DNA of 64,000 nucleotides from Phyllobacterium zundukense (GCF_025452195.1 NZ_CP104973.1:3703001-3767000); one strand, 5' to 3'; positions 52,413 through 63,411 are shown, counted from the first letter of the stretch. Notes: a model not told the origin generated them from the sequence alone. Numbers and translations are program-made.

Positions 52413-53933
52413 ATGAAACCGAACATACTTATTCTGATGGTTGACCAGCTGAATGGAACTCTTTTTCCAGACGGCCCGGCGGAGTTCATCCACGCACCAC
52501 ACCTGAAGGCATTGGCGAAGCGTTCGGCCCGCTTCGCCAATACCTACACTGCCTCGCCGCTCTGTGCCCCAGCCCGTGCTTCGCTTATGTCGGGTCAACT
52601 GCCGTCGCGCACCCGGGTCTATGACAATGCGGCAGAGTTTGTCTCGGATATCCCGACCTACGCGCATCATCTGCGCCGTGCCGGTTACTATACCGGCCTC
52701 TCCGGCAAGATGCATTTCGTCGGCCCGGATCAATTGCATGGCCTTGAAGAGCGCCTGACAACAGATATCTACCCCGCGGATTTCGGCTGGACACCGGACT
52801 ATCGCAAACCTGGAGAACGCATCGACTGGTGGTATCACAATCTTGGCTCGGTCACCGGCGCGGGCGTTGCCGAGATCACCAACCAGATGGAATATGACGA
52901 CGAGGTCGCTTTCCACGCACGACAAAAGCTCTACCAGCTATCGCGTGAATCGGATGATGCATCGCGCCGGCCATGGTGCCTGACAGTTTCCTTCACGCAT
53001 CCGCACGATCCTTATGTGGCGCGGCGCAAATATTGGGACCTTTACGAAGGTTCGCCTGCGCTCGATCCGAAGGTCAGTGCCATTCCGTTTGAAAAACAGG
53101 ACCCGCATTCAAAGCGGCTACTCGAAGCATGCGAACATCATTGCTTCGACATAACGCCCGAACAGGTTCGGCGGGCGCGGCAGGGCTATCTCGCCAATAT
53201 TTCCTATATCGACGACAAGGTTGGCGAAATTATCGAAGTCCTGCAGTCCACACGGATGCTGGACGACACGATCATCGTGTTCACGTCAGACCACGGCGAC
53301 ATGCTCGGTGAGCGCGGCCTCTGGTTCAAGATGAACTTTTTCGAGGGCTCGGTACGCGTTCCGCTGATGATCGCGGGCAAAGGTATCGCTCCGCAATTGA
53401 TCTCGGAGCCGGTGTCGACACTTGATATCAATCCGACGCTCGGCGCGCTTGCAGGTATCGATATCGCTGAAGTCCTGCCGTGGACCGACGGTGAAGATTT
53501 GACGCCTGTCATGCGAGGCATGGCGCGCGTCGGTCCCGTCCTGATGGAATATGCGGCGGAAGGCTCGAACGCGCCGCTCGTCTGCATCCGCGAAGGCGCC
53601 TACAAGTTCGTGCATTGCGAGATGGACGCGCCGCAACTCTTTGATCTTGAATCGGATCCGGATGAACTGACCAACCTCGCGACCAATCCGGCGCATGCCA
53701 AGCTGGTTGCAGATTTCACGGCGAAGGCTCGGGACCGCTGGGATATGGCTCTGTTTGATGCCGCAGTGCGCGAAAGCCAGGCGCGGCGCTGGGTGGTCTA
53801 TGAAGCGCTGCGCAACGGCTCATACTATCCATGGGATTATCAGCCCCTGCAAAAAGCTTCCGAGCGTTACATGCGCAATCATATGGACCTGAACGTTCTG
53901 GAAGAGAACGCCCGCTACCCGCGCGGCGAGTGA
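52413..53933 (+). CDS. betC: Choline-sulfatase
   Basis: A 506-residue sulfatase. The formylglycine precursor Cys51 is in [15 protein letters not shown] (C-x-P-x-R), with the metal ligands in [11 protein letters not shown] and [14 protein letters not shown]. The C-terminal part, [20 protein letters not shown], fits choline-sulfatases. It hydrolyses choline-O-sulfate to choline. GGAG precedes the ATG. The first gene of betC-betA-betB; neither betI nor a choline transporter lies in the window. The 195-bp gap from the thiolase must carry its promoter. Confidence 0.93.
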   Translation: MKPNILILMVDQLNGTLFPDGPAEFIHAPHLKALAKRSARFANTYTASPLCAPARASLMSGQLPSRTRVYDNAAEFVSDIPTYAHHLRRAGYYTGLSGKMHFVGPDQLHGLEERLTTDIYPADFGWTPDYRKPGERIDWWYHNLGSVTGAGVAEITNQMEYDDEVAFHARQKLYQLSRESDDASRRPWCLTVSFTHPHDPYVARRKYWDLYEGSPALDPKVSAIPFEKQDPHSKRLLEACEHHCFDITPEQVRRARQGYLANISYIDDKVGEIIEVLQSTRMLDDTIIVFTSDHGDMLGERGLWFKMNFFEGSVRVPLMIAGKGIAPQLISEPVSTLDINPTLGALAGIDIAEVLPWTDGEDLTPVMRGMARVGPVLMEYAAEGSNAPLVCIREGAYKFVHCEMDAPQLFDLESDPDELTNLATNPAHAKLVADFTAKARDRWDMALFDAAVRESQARRWVVYEALRNGSYYPWDYQPLQKASERYMRNHMDLNVLEENARYPRGE

Positions 53934-53935
53934 GC

Positions 53936-55597
53936 ATGACAAGCATTATGGAAGCAGATTTCGTCATCATCGGCTCTGGTTCTGCGGGTTCCGCGATGGC
54001 CTACCGCCTGTCGGAGGATGGCAAGTATTCGGTGATTGTCATCGAATTCGGCGGAACCGATATCGGCCCATTCATCCAGATGCCGGCGGCACTGTCCTTT
54101 CCGATGAATATGAGCACCTATGACTGGGGCTTTACGTCCGAACCTGAGCCGCACCTTGGCGGGCGCCGTCTGGTCACGCCGCGCGGCAAGGTCCTCGGCG
54201 GCTCCTCCTCGATCAACGGCATGGTTTATGTACGGGGCCACGCACATGATTTCGACCATTGGGCGGAAAGCGGTGCAACCGGCTGGTCATATGCAGATGT
54301 GCTGCCCTATTTCAAACGCATGGAACATTCGCACGGCGGCGAGCCTGGATGGCGCGGCACGGATGGCCCCATGCATATACAACGCGGGCTCCGGGACAAT
54401 CCATTGTTCCACGCCTTTGTCGATGCCGGCCAACAGGCGGGTTTCGAAGTCACCGAAGACTACAATGGCTCGAAGCAGGAAGGCTTCGGGGCCATGGAGC
54501 AAACCATCTACAATGGCCGCCGCTGGTCCGCGGCCAATGCCTATCTTCGCCCAGCGCTAAAACGTAAAAACGTGAAGCTGGTCAATGGATTCGCCCGGCG
54601 TGTGATCATCGAGAGTGGGCGGGCGGTTGGCGTTGAAATCACCAGGCGTCGCAGGACGGAAGTGATCCGCGCCCGGCGCGAAGTGATCGTCGCCGCCTCG
54701 TCCATCAACTCGCCCAAGCTCCTGATGCTGTCGGGTATCGGCCCCGCCGCTCATCTGAAAGAGCATGGAATCGAAGTCGTTGCCGACCGCGCGGGCGTCG
54801 GCCAGAACCTGCAGGACCATATGGAGGTCTATATCCAACAGGAAAGCCTGAAACCGATCACTCTGAATTCCAAGCTCGGGCTCTTCTCAAAGGCCATCAT
54901 CGGCGCGGAGTGGCTGTTTTTCAAGACCGGCCATGGCGCGACCAACCATTTCGAATCCGCAGCTTTCGTAAGGTCGAAACCCGGCGTGGACTATCCGGAC
55001 ATCCAGTATCATTTCCTGCCAGCAGCTATCCGCTATGATGGCCGGGCCGCCGTGAAGGGTCATGGTTTCCAGGCGCATGTCGGTCCGATGCGGTCAAAGT
55101 CGCGCGGGAGCGTGACGCTTCGCTCATCTGATCCGTTCGAGAAACCCAAGATCGTTTTCAATTATATGTCGCATCCCGACGACTGGGTGGATTTCCGCCA
55201 CGCCATACGATTGACGCGCGAGATTTTCGGACAGGCGGCACTCGATCCCTATCGCGGCAAGGAGATTTCGCCGGGTGCGCATGTGCAGTCGGATGAAGAG
55301 ATCGACGATTTCCTGCGCGAACATGCGGAGAGCGCTTTCCACCCCTGCGGCACCTGCAAAATGGGTTCGGCAAACGATCCAATGGCGGTTGTCGATCCGC
55401 AGTGCCGGGTGATCGGCATCGAGGGCCTGCGCGTTGCCGACAGTTCGATCTTCCCGCGCGTTACCAATGGCAACCTCAATGGCCCTTCGATCATGGCCGG
55501 CGAAAAGGCTTCCGATCATATTCTTGGCCGGGATCCCCTGCCCCGATCCAATCAGGAACCGTGGATCAATCCGCGCTGGCAGGTGAGCGATAGATGA
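53936..55597 (+). CDS. betA: Choline dehydrogenase (GMC oxidoreductase)
   Basis: A 553-residue flavoenzyme. The FAD-binding [20 protein letters not shown] is near the N-terminus, followed by the GMC signatures [18 protein letters not shown] and [16 protein letters not shown]. The C-terminal [18 protein letters not shown] carries the catalytic histidine. It oxidises choline to betaine aldehyde at the membrane. It begins two bases after the betC stop; an ATG four codons in is an alternative start. Confidence 0.94.
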   Translation: MTSIMEADFVIIGSGSAGSAMAYRLSEDGKYSVIVIEFGGTDIGPFIQMPAALSFPMNMSTYDWGFTSEPEPHLGGRRLVTPRGKVLGGSSSINGMVYVRGHAHDFDHWAESGATGWSYADVLPYFKRMEHSHGGEPGWRGTDGPMHIQRGLRDNPLFHAFVDAGQQAGFEVTEDYNGSKQEGFGAMEQTIYNGRRWSAANAYLRPALKRKNVKLVNGFARRVIIESGRAVGVEITRRRRTEVIRARREVIVAASSINSPKLLMLSGIGPAAHLKEHGIEVVADRAGVGQNLQDHMEVYIQQESLKPITLNSKLGLFSKAIIGAEWLFFKTGHGATNHFESAAFVRSKPGVDYPDIQYHFLPAAIRYDGRAAVKGHGFQAHVGPMRSKSRGSVTLRSSDPFEKPKIVFNYMSHPDDWVDFRHAIRLTREIFGQAALDPYRGKEISPGAHVQSDEEIDDFLREHAESAFHPCGTCKMGSANDPMAVVDPQCRVIGIEGLRVADSSIFPRVTNGNLNGPSIMAGEKASDHILGRDPLPRSNQEPWINPRWQVSDR

Positions 55598-55632
55598 ATG
55601 GCCATGCTTCGACTTTTTCTGCTTGCATCGCT

Positions 55633-55763
55633 GCTGTGCGTGGTTCGACAAGCTCACCATGAGGGATGTGGTTGATGGCAGGGAGCCAAGAACAAAGCCG
55701 TTGGTAATTATTTCTGCAATCAACTCACCACCCTCATGGTGAGCTTGTCGAACCACGCACAGC
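55633..55763. repeat. Palindromic repeat, copy 2, between betA and betB
   Basis: 33-bp perfect arms (55633-55665 and 55731-55763) on the same GGTTCGACAAGCTCACCATG sequence. It lies within the bet operon and could attenuate or stabilise transcripts between betA and betB. Confidence 0.9.
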
Positions 55764-55801
55764 GCCTATGCTGATAAATATTTGACCCAGGAGAACACAC
55801 C

Positions 55802-57265
55802 ATGCGCGCACAGCCGTTAGCATCGCATTTCATCAATGGTCGCTTCGTTGAAGACAAGGAAGGCAAGCCGCTTGATGTGATCTATCCTGCAACGGGCGAG
55901 ATCATCGCCAGGCTCTTTGGGGCAACACCCGCGCTGATCGAGCAGGCCGTGCAGGCTGCCGCCGCCGCGCAACCGGCCTGGGCTGCACTAAAGCCGGTGG
56001 AACGCGGCCGGGTCTTGCGCCGCGCCGCCGATATTCTGCGCGCCCGCAATGCCGAAATCGCTGAACTCGAAACACTCGATACCGGCAAGGCAATTCAGGA
56101 AACGCTGGTTGCCGATCCGGCATCCGCTGCCGACGCACTGGAATTCTACGGCGGTATCATTGCCGGGTTCAATGGCGAGATGATCGAGCTTGGCGGATCC
56201 TATGCCTATACGCGGCGCGAGGCTTTGGGCGTTTGCGTCGGCATCGGCGCGTGGAACTACCCGATCCAGGGTGCAGGCTGGAAGTCCGCACCAGCACTTG
56301 CTGCCGGCAACGCCATGATCTTCAAGCCGTCCGAAAATACGCCGCTGTCGGCGCTCGCTTTGGCTGAAATCTACAAGGAAGCGGGTCTGCCCGATGGGCT
56401 TTTCAACGTGTTGCAGGGTTTCGGCGATGTCGGCTCGCAGCTGGTCGATCATCCGCTCGTCGCCAAGGTCTCGCTGACAGGCTCGGTCCCGACAGGCAAG
56501 CGCGTGCTGGCGCAGGCGGGCTCCCATATGAAGCACGCGACCATGGAACTCGGCGGCAAATCTCCGTTGATCATTTTCGACGATGCCGACGTGGAAAATG
56601 CCGTGGGCGGCGCTCTCCTTGGCAACTTCTATTCGACAGGCCAGGTCTGCTCCAATGGCACGCGCGTTTTCGTACAGGGTGGCATCAAGGAGCGGTTCCT
56701 CGACCGCCTGACCACGCGCACCAAGGCCATCCGCCTCGGGGATCCGCTCGATCCGGAAATTCACCTAGGACCACTGGTCAACGCGTCCCAGCGCGACAAG
56801 GTCGTGGCCTATATAGAAAAGGGCAAGGCCGAAGGTGCGACGCTGCTTTTTGGTGGCGGTGTTCCAAAGATGCAGGGCTTCGAGGGCGGATGCTTCGTGG
56901 AACCGACCATCTTCACCAATGTCACCGATAATATGGTGATCGCGCGCGAGGAAATCTTCGGTCCGGTGATGGCAGTACTTGATTTTCAGGAAGAGGATGA
57001 AGTCATCGCCCGCGCCAACGACACGGAGTTTGGCTTGTCGGCCGGGGTATTTACCAAGGACTTGTCGCGCGCGCACCGCGTGATCAGCCAGCTCAAGGCC
57101 GGCACCTGCTGGATCAACACCTATAATCTCGCTCCGGTCGAAATGCCGTTCGGTGGCTTCAAACAATCCGGAGTCGGCCGCGAGAACGGCCTTGCCGCGC
57201 TTTATCACTACAGCCAGATCAAGTCGGTCTATGTCGAGACGGGCAACGTCGAGAGTCCCTATTGA
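55802..57265 (+). CDS. betB: Betaine-aldehyde dehydrogenase
   Basis: A 487-residue NAD(P)-dependent aldehyde dehydrogenase: [20 protein letters not shown] for cofactor binding, catalytic Glu249 in MELGGKSPL and Cys283 in [14 protein letters not shown]. It converts betaine aldehyde to glycine betaine, an osmoprotectant and carbon source. AGGAG precedes the ATG. The 204-bp gap from betA holds only the palindromic repeat. Confidence 0.95.
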   Translation: MRAQPLASHFINGRFVEDKEGKPLDVIYPATGEIIARLFGATPALIEQAVQAAAAAQPAWAALKPVERGRVLRRAADILRARNAEIAELETLDTGKAIQETLVADPASAADALEFYGGIIAGFNGEMIELGGSYAYTRREALGVCVGIGAWNYPIQGAGWKSAPALAAGNAMIFKPSENTPLSALALAEIYKEAGLPDGLFNVLQGFGDVGSQLVDHPLVAKVSLTGSVPTGKRVLAQAGSHMKHATMELGGKSPLIIFDDADVENAVGGALLGNFYSTGQVCSNGTRVFVQGGIKERFLDRLTTRTKAIRLGDPLDPEIHLGPLVNASQRDKVVAYIEKGKAEGATLLFGGGVPKMQGFEGGCFVEPTIFTNVTDNMVIAREEIFGPVMAVLDFQEEDEVIARANDTEFGLSAGVFTKDLSRAHRVISQLKAGTCWINTYNLAPVEMPFGGFKQSGVGRENGLAALYHYSQIKSVYVETGNVESPY

Positions 57266-57294
57266 GACGGCCAGTTGATTTTGCGTTTCTTGGG

Positions 57295-57395
57295 GCGTGG
57301 TTCGACAAGCTCACCATGAGGGAGGTTGGTGGTGCAGAATTCTAGTTCCCTTGCAATAGCTCACCCTCCCTCATGGTGAGCTTGTCGAACCACGC
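57295..57395. repeat. Palindromic repeat, copy 3
   Basis: 31-bp perfect arms (57295-57325, 57365-57395) with a shorter, unrelated centre. It lies between the convergent betB and the GDP-mannose/AGE gene, a position suited to a bidirectional terminator. Confidence 0.9.
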
Positions 57396-57415
57396 ACATA
57401 AGCAAATGCAACCTC

Positions 57416-59677
57416 TTAGGCTGCCTTCTTCCCGACGTAGTCCACATACTGCGTCAGCGCGCTGACAAGGTGATAAAAGATCGAAGCCGGAACCTCTTCG
57501 GCCTTGGCTCGGCCGGTTTCGTCGATGAGGTCGATCCACAAGCCTTTTGGCGCAGGCTCGATGTGCCAGCGGAAGAGACGTCCGACCCGCGCCTCCACTT
57601 CCGGTTTCAGATCCGGACCGCCATTGCCGTCAAGCGCCATCGCTGCTTTGACTGCTTCTGTCTGCGGCCAACTGCGCGAATTCGTGTCGAGCGGCAGGCC
57701 GTGGCGCGAAACGGCGCCGTAAGCAAGACCCGTTGCCCGATTCAGGCCGTTGGCGATGGCCGACGAATACAGCTTGCGGGCAAAGCGAATGATATCTTTC
57801 TGACCCGATGCCGCCGCAAAACTGACGAGAAGCGACGCCCATTCGAAATGGTGGCCAGGCTCCGTCCATTCGCCCTGCTCTCCCGGCGCACGCTCCCAGT
57901 CATTGTTGAAATACTCACCCAGCGTCCAGGTTTCCGCATCGAACATGTGATGCCGGAAGAGATCGACGATGCGCGCCGCCCGCTGCAGGTAATCGCGATT
58001 GCCCGTAACGGCATACCAGGCTAAAAATGCTTCCAGCAGATGCATATGCGGATTGGACCTTCGCAATCCCTTGTCATCCGGAGTTTCCAGAAATCCTGTC
58101 AGACGTGCGTCCGCAAGGTACTCATCGATGAACACAAACGTCTCCGTGCCAAGCGCCAAGGCTTTGCTGTGCCCGGCCTTGTGCGCATGAGCGAGCGCCA
58201 GAAGTACGAAAGACTGGTCGTAAGCATCTTCGGTAGCATCAAGAACGCTGCCGTCCGGATTGAATGTCCTGATCCAGCCGCCGTGATCCGTGCGCCCATT
58301 GGCTGTGAGGAATTCTATGCCATGATCTATCAGCGCATCGGCTGGTCCGTCCCAGCCCATTTCGTGTGCTACGGCAAACGCGTAGATCTGCCGCGCCATC
58401 GTGCGCATGCGTTTTGGTTTCGTGATGGGTGTCGCTTCAAATGACATTGCTTCGTGGAAGCCGCCATGGCGGTCATCTACCCCTACCGTCGACCAGAGAG
58501 GAAGGGTCTCGCTGAACAGCCAATGCCGCACCCTGTTGCCATAAGCGCCGACCTGGGGCAGGCGATCCTGCGCGGGCGTAAATTTTGTTTCGAGACGCCC
58601 TGTCTTCTCCAGTTGCTCGACGATCTTGCGGACGTTCTGGCTCTCCTTGACCGGCGCGACGAATGTCGCGTCCGCTGTCGCAACCACGGCTGTATCGCGC
58701 AAGCCCACTGCAGAAAGCAAGCGGCCATCGCTGCGCAGATAGCTGTGCTCGCAATCGATAGCCACAACATCGCCGACAATCACATTGCCGTTGCCATCGA
58801 CCGAACCAACCTCCAGCAGCGATTGCCAGGAACCAAGATCATTCCAGCGGAATTTCGCTGGAACGAGTGCGATATCCGAAGCCCTTTCCATGATGGCATA
58901 GTCGACCGAAATGGACGGAACGGCCGCATAGAGATCGTGCGGCAGATATGTGCCGGATATGTTCGTGTCCGCCTGGTCTAGCGCAGCAATGGCGCTGTCC
59001 CAGATATCGGCGGCATATGTTGTGAAGGCATCGCGCATCGTACTGGCGCGGAAGAGGAAAATACCCGCATTCCAGAGGAAATTTCCGGATTCAAGATATT
59101 GCTTGGCGGTCTGCTCATTGGGTTTCTCGACGAAGCGTACGACATCGCGGGTGCCCTCCGTCAGCGGGCCGACTTCGATATAGCCAAAGCCGGTTTCCGG
59201 CCGGTCCGGCTGGATACCGAAAACGACGATCCGCCCGGCTTTCGCCGCTTCGACACCTGCCTCGACTGTATTCCAGAAGTCACGATCCGTGGTGATCTCA
59301 TGATCCGAAGGCACGACCAGGACCAGTTCATCGCCATGTTCGCGCAGTGTCACTTCCGTTGCCAGCACGACTGCAGACGCCGTGTTGCGGCCCATCGGTT
59401 CGAGAATGGGCCGGCCGCCGGCAAGATCGATTCCGGCAAGGTCTTGGCTGATACGGTTTGCATGCCGTTCCGAAGCCAGCAGATAGACCGGAACTCTGCC
59501 CGCTTCGACCCGTGCGCCCATCCGCTTGACCGTTCGCAACAGCATCGAGCCTTGCCCGGAGAGATTGTGGAATTGCTTGGGAAAATCTTCGCGCGACAGC
59601 GGCCAGAGTCTTGAACCGACACCGCCGCTCATGACAAAGCTGATGATCTTTTGCTTTTCTGCCGCCATCGATTGCAT
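57416..59677 (-). CDS. Mannose-1-phosphate guanylyltransferase fused to an AGE-family isomerase
   Basis: A roughly 753-residue bifunctional protein. The N-terminal half is a GDP-mannose pyrophosphorylase (MSGGVGSRLWPLSREDFPKQ, then PMGRNTASAVVLATE, FVEKPNEQTA and DYAIMERASD). The C-terminal half (about 385-750) has the alpha/alpha-barrel of N-acylglucosamine 2-epimerases and mannose-6-phosphate isomerases (RMRTMARQIYAFAVAHEMGW, EDAYDQSFVLLALAHAHKAG, SWPQTEAVKAAMAL). It would make GDP-mannose for surface polysaccharide. Usual type-II PMI fusions carry a cupin instead. The start is uncertain between two ATGs three codons apart. Confidence 0.9.
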   Translation of the reverse strand: MQSMAAEKQKIISFVMSGGVGSRLWPLSREDFPKQFHNLSGQGSMLLRTVKRMGARVEAGRVPVYLLASERHANRISQDLAGIDLAGGRPILEPMGRNTASAVVLATEVTLREHGDELVLVVPSDHEITTDRDFWNTVEAGVEAAKAGRIVVFGIQPDRPETGFGYIEVGPLTEGTRDVVRFVEKPNEQTAKQYLESGNFLWNAGIFLFRASTMRDAFTTYAADIWDSAIAALDQADTNISGTYLPHDLYAAVPSISVDYAIMERASDIALVPAKFRWNDLGSWQSLLEVGSVDGNGNVIVGDVVAIDCEHSYLRSDGRLLSAVGLRDTAVVATADATFVAPVKESQNVRKIVEQLEKTGRLETKFTPAQDRLPQVGAYGNRVRHWLFSETLPLWSTVGVDDRHGGFHEAMSFEATPITKPKRMRTMARQIYAFAVAHEMGWDGPADALIDHGIEFLTANGRTDHGGWIRTFNPDGSVLDATEDAYDQSFVLLALAHAHKAGHSKALALGTETFVFIDEYLADARLTGFLETPDDKGLRRSNPHMHLLEAFLAWYAVTGNRDYLQRAARIVDLFRHHMFDAETWTLGEYFNNDWERAPGEQGEWTEPGHHFEWASLLVSFAAASGQKDIIRFARKLYSSAIANGLNRATGLAYGAVSRHGLPLDTNSRSWPQTEAVKAAMALDGNGGPDLKPEVEARVGRLFRWHIEPAPKGLWIDLIDETGRAKAEEVPASIFYHLVSALTQYVDYVGKKAA

Positions 59678-59857
59678 TCGCTGTTCGAGCGCCCCAAACT
59701 TTGCTTTTCCAATCGATACATGACTTTCCGCTTCGATCACAGTAGGCAAATTGGCTGTATTGCGGGTGCAAATGAATTACCACTGGCGTAGCTGATATGA
59801 GCAGGAAACAACTTGCAGGCGCTGAAACTGGACGTTATATACCGCGCGTACTGGTCA

Positions 59858-59934
59858 CGGAGTGTAGCGCAGCCTGGTAGCGCACGTCGTTCGGGACGAC
59901 GGGGTCGGAGGTTCGAATCCTCTCACTCCGACCA
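59858..59934 (+). tRNA. tRNA-Pro, anticodon CGG
   Basis: A 77-base cloverleaf: acceptor CGGAGTG/CACTCCG, D arm GCGC/GCGC, anticodon stem CGTCG/CGACG with loop TTCGGGA (anticodon CGG), T arm with GGTTCGAATCC, discriminator A and an encoded CCA. It reads CCG codons. Confidence 0.97.
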
Positions 59935-60042
59935 GTCTGAACCTGTGCTTTCTCTATTTCCCAGATGCATTCACCCCACGGCTTCAGCCGACCCGCTGGG
60001 CAGCGCAGTTTTCAGATCGCCTTCAGGTGGAGCAGTACGGTC

Positions 60043-60825
60043 TTATCTGATCAATAGGGGCACGGCGTCGATCAAAACCCGCGTCGCTTCTGCTTGTGGC
60101 GCGGCAAGCACCCCTTCCGTGGTGCCGTCCTCGACGATACGCCCTTCATCCATCACGATCATACGGTCGGCGAACGCCCGCACGACGGCAAGATCGTGCG
60201 AAATGAAGAGATAGGCGACACCAGTCTCGTCCTGCAGATCAAGCAGAAGGTTGAGGATTTGCGCCCGCACTGAAACGTCGAGCGCCGATACAGGTTCGTC
60301 GAGTACGATGAGAGCAGGCTTGGTCAGGATAGCCCGGGCGATAGCGACCCGCTGACGCTGGCCACCGGAAAGTTCGAGCGGCAAGCGTTGTTTGAACCCG
60401 GTGCCAAGCCCAACGCGTTCGAGAACCGCATCAATGGATGTATCAAAATCCTTTGGTTCGGCAAGTCCATGGATTCGCAAAGGATATTCCAGAATGCGGC
60501 GGAGACTGGCGCGCGGATTGAACGCAGCCAGCGCATCCTGAAACACCATCTGGAATTGAGGACGCATGCGCCGCAGGGCCTCGCCATGCAACCGTGTGAT
60601 ATCCCGGCCATGCAGCTGGATCGAACCCGTATCCGGGTCTGCAAGCCGCATGATCAGCCGCGCCAGCGTCGTCTTGCCAGACCCGGAAGCGCCGACAATG
60701 GCCAGCGTTTCACCACGCGCGATCGCGAAAGTGACGTTCTTCAGTCCAGCCGCGCCGCGATCGCCAAAGCGCTTGGCAAGATTTTTGACCTCCAACACCG
60801 GCAATACACGCGCGCTTTCCGTCAT
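60043..60825 (-). CDS. Oligopeptide/dipeptide-type ABC transporter ATPase (second subunit)
   Basis: A 260-residue ATPase with Walker [14 protein letters not shown], signature [14 protein letters not shown], Walker [15 protein letters not shown] and the switch histidine in FISHDLAVV. It is the DppF/OppF-like partner. Its start overlaps the stop of the preceding ATPase gene as ATGA. It is the last gene of the four-gene operon; the C-terminus is short, without the extended Opp C-terminal motif. Confidence 0.92.
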   Translation of the reverse strand: MTESARVLPVLEVKNLAKRFGDRGAAGLKNVTFAIARGETLAIVGASGSGKTTLARLIMRLADPDTGSIQLHGRDITRLHGEALRRMRPQFQMVFQDALAAFNPRASLRRILEYPLRIHGLAEPKDFDTSIDAVLERVGLGTGFKQRLPLELSGGQRQRVAIARAILTKPALIVLDEPVSALDVSVRAQILNLLLDLQDETGVAYLFISHDLAVVRAFADRMIVMDEGRIVEDGTTEGVLAAPQAEATRVLIDAVPLLIR

Positions 60826-61622
60826 TGCAACTCACTCGTATCGATCTCGGCAAGCCGCTTGCGCCGTGGTGTATCCAGCGCAATATGCGTGCCGATCAAT
60901 GCTCTTGTATAAGGATGCTCCGGTTTGCCGAGCACCTCGGCGGCCGAACCCGCCTCCACCAGCCTGCCCTTGTAAAGCACCGCAATCTGGTCGGCGCGTT
61001 CGGAAGCCAGCGCGATATCGTGCGTCACGAACAGCAGCGTCAGGCCGCTATCGCGCACCAGTTCATCGAGCAGATTGACGATGTGTCTCTGGACGACCGT
61101 GTCGAGTGCGCTGGTTGGCTCGTCGGCGACAAGCAGCGAGGGATTGCCTGCCAAGGCAGCGGCAAGCGCTATTCGCTGCTTTTGTCCGCCGGAAAACTCG
61201 TGCGGATAGCTGTTGAGCCGCGACAGGGCTTTCGGGATACGCACGCGGTCAAGCAGTTCCACCGCCCGGACCCGCGCAGTTATCCAGCCCGTCCCCTCAT
61301 GCGTCATGATCACTTCGGCGATCTGGTCGCCCACCTTCATCACCGGATCGAGACTGCCGCTGGGGTCTTGAAACAGCACGCCAATGTCCTTGCCGAGTTT
61401 TGGCAAATGCGAGAACCCCGGAAATTCTATTGCGCCCTGAGTTCTCGCCGATTTGGGCAAGAGGCCAGCAATGGCCATGGCCAGCGTGGACTTTCCCGAG
61501 CCGCTTTCACCGATGACCGCCAGCCTGCCGCCTTTGGCAAGGTCTAGGGACACCTCTTGCAAGGCGGCGGTCTCGCCATAGTTCACAGAAAGATTCCGGA
61601 CACGTAGATAAGTCTCTGTCAT
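60822..61622 (-). CDS. Oligopeptide/dipeptide-type ABC transporter ATPase (first subunit)
   Basis: A 266-residue ATPase, DppD/OppD-like: Walker A GESGSGKSTLAMA, signature FSGGQKQRIALAAAL, Walker B LLVADEPTSALDTV, and the family C-terminal GSAAEVLGKPEHPYTRALIG. It is overlapped at both ends by neighbours (4 bp each), so the operon is translationally coupled. It heterodimerises with the next gene product. Confidence 0.92.
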   Translation of the reverse strand: MTETYLRVRNLSVNYGETAALQEVSLDLAKGGRLAVIGESGSGKSTLAMAIAGLLPKSARTQGAIEFPGFSHLPKLGKDIGVLFQDPSGSLDPVMKVGDQIAEVIMTHEGTGWITARVRAVELLDRVRIPKALSRLNSYPHEFSGGQKQRIALAAALAGNPSLLVADEPTSALDTVVQRHIVNLLDELVRDSGLTLLFVTHDIALASERADQIAVLYKGRLVEAGSAAEVLGKPEHPYTRALIGTHIALDTPRRKRLAEIDTSELQ

Positions 61623-62437
61623 GGCTGCAATCTTTCGGTCCGTGACAGCCCTCGCCCAAGCAAATGTACGCCCAGAACAGTGACCACCAGAGCGATACCC
61701 GGAACAATTGAAAGATATGGCGCGGCACGCAAGACTGTGCGGCCCTCGGCAATCATGCTGCCCCAGGTCACCCGGTTCGGGTCGCCGAAACCGAGGAACG
61801 ACAGTGCAGCTTCGATCAGGATCGCGGCAGCGACGGAAATGGCCGCAAGCGATGCCGTTGGTCCGAAGGCATTGGGAAGCACTTCACGAAAGGCGATTTC
61901 GAGCGGGCGCATGCCGAGTGTGCGCGCGGCGGCAACAAAATCGCGCTCGCGCAATGACAGCACCTCGGCCCGCGTTACCCGGGCCGCTTGCGTCCACGTT
62001 CCAAGGCTGATGGCGAAGATCAGCGTCGGAACGCTCGGGCCAGTGACGCTGATTGCTGCGAGGGCCAATAGGAATGCCGGCACAGTCTGGAAAGCTTCGG
62101 TGACGCGCATCAACACTGTGTCGGCCAGACCACCCAAATATCCGGCAAGCGTGCCAACGATGCTGCCGACGACCAATGCGACAGCCGCAGAGAAGCAGGC
62201 GACGAGCAGCGTCGTGCGCGTGCCATGCAACAGCCCGGCAAACACGTCGCGGCCAAGACGATCGGTACCAAGTATGTGTGCACCGGATACGAAGGGGCGC
62301 AGCATTGGCTCACCGGTAATCGCCAGAGCGTCACCCGGCGCAATCCATGGCGCAAGCAACGCCATGAGGAGGAGGACCGCGAGCACGATCGCGCCTGCGC
62401 GTCCTTCCCGGTTCAGCATCCGCCAAAACCTCATCAC
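61619..62437 (-). CDS. Oligopeptide/dipeptide-type ABC permease (DppC/OppC-like)
   Basis: A 272-residue membrane protein with about six helices. The binding-protein-dependent permease loop is EVLSLRERDFVAAARTLG with FREVLPNA. An N-terminal extension precedes GTDRLGRDVFAGLLHGTRTT, as in the DppC/OppC/NikC group. The start is GTG, overlapping the upstream permease stop as GTGA, or the next codon ATG. Confidence 0.92.
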   Translation of the reverse strand: MMRFWRMLNREGRAGAIVLAVLLLMALLAPWIAPGDALAITGEPMLRPFVSGAHILGTDRLGRDVFAGLLHGTRTTLLVACFSAAVALVVGSIVGTLAGYLGGLADTVLMRVTEAFQTVPAFLLALAAISVTGPSVPTLIFAISLGTWTQAARVTRAEVLSLRERDFVAAARTLGMRPLEIAFREVLPNAFGPTASLAAISVAAAILIEAALSFLGFGDPNRVTWGSMIAEGRTVLRAAPYLSIVPGIALVVTVLGVHLLGRGLSRTERLQP

Positions 62438-63411
62438 CCAACCCTTACGCGCGGATCAAGCTTGCCATAGGCGAGATCGACGAGGAGATTGACGATGATC
62501 ACCATGATGGCGCTGCACAGGATGACCCCGAGCAACAAGGGTGTATCGCGGCGCGCCACCGCCTCTGCCGCCAATCGGCCGAAGCCCGGAATGGCAAAGA
62601 CACTCTCCACGACGACGCTGCCGCCAAGCATCGCCGCCGCTTGCAAACCAAGCATGGTAACGACCGGAAGCACTGCGTTGCGCGCTACATGCCGCCAGAT
62701 GATCCGCCCCCGGCTCAACCCGCGCGCTTTCAGCGCGTTGACGAATGGATCGCGCCAGATCTCGCTCATGCGGTCGCGCATCAACCGCAGGTAGAGCGCG
62801 AGATAGACCATGGCGAGTGAGGCAACCGGCAGGATCAGATGCGCGCCGATATCAGCCATGCGCGCAAAACCCGTCTTACCGGACGCGACTGATTCAATAC
62901 CTCCGATTGGCAGCCAGCGCAGATCGACGGCGAAGATCACGATGAGGACGAGCCCCAGCCAGAAACCTGGAACCGCATAGAGCGCGAGCGAGCTGGTGGA
63001 CAAAAAGCGGTCGCGAAACGATCCAGGATTTGCTCCGGCGACCACGCCGAGCAGCGACCCGATGAAGAAGGCCAGCGCCGTGGCCACGCCCATGAGCATC
63101 AAGGTGACCGGCAGTCGCTCCAAAATGACCGAGGCAACAGGCCGTTCGAAGGCTGTGGACCAGCCAAGATCGCCTCGGGCGAGCGCCGACGCGTAGGCCT
63201 TGAAGCGGTAAGCTGGACCTTGGTCGAGGCCCCATTCGTGGCGCAGTTGTGCAAGCTGTTCCGCGTCCATGCTGCCGAATCGCGCCACATAGGAATCCAC
63301 CGCATCGCCGGACGCCGCCTCAAGCAACAGGAAGCTCCCAGCCAGCACCAGCGCGAGAACCGGAAGCGCCGTTGCGAGACGTCTCAAGAAAAAGGAAACA
63401 AGAGGCGGCAA
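62434..63411 (-). CDS. Oligopeptide/dipeptide-type ABC permease (DppB/OppB-like)
   Basis: A permease of about 325 residues with VSFFLRRLATALPVLALVLA at the N-terminus and the EAA-like loop RDPFVNALKARGLSRGRIIW. The start was placed at a TTG preceded by CCGGAG. A longer TTG start at 63453 overlaps a TTGACA element that may be the -35 of the operon. No substrate-binding protein gene lies next to it. Peptides, nickel or opines are possible substrates. Confidence 0.88.
   Translation of the reverse strand: MPPLVSFFLRRLATALPVLALVLAGSFLLLEAASGDAVDSYVARFGSMDAEQLAQLRHEWGLDQGPAYRFKAYASALARGDLGWSTAFERPVASVILERLPVTLMLMGVATALAFFIGSLLGVVAGANPGSFRDRFLSTSSLALYAVPGFWLGLVLIVIFAVDLRWLPIGGIESVASGKTGFARMADIGAHLILPVASLAMVYLALYLRLMRDRMSEIWRDPFVNALKARGLSRGRIIWRHVARNAVLPVVTMLGLQAAAMLGGSVVVESVFAIPGFGRLAAEAVARRDTPLLLGVILCSAIMVIIVNLLVDLAYGKLDPRVRVG

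Noticed and set aside
57416..59749. An upstream TTG start adding 24 residues to the guanylyltransferase
   Set aside because: The extension precedes the family N-terminus, begins at TTG and has no SD; internal ATGs fit better.
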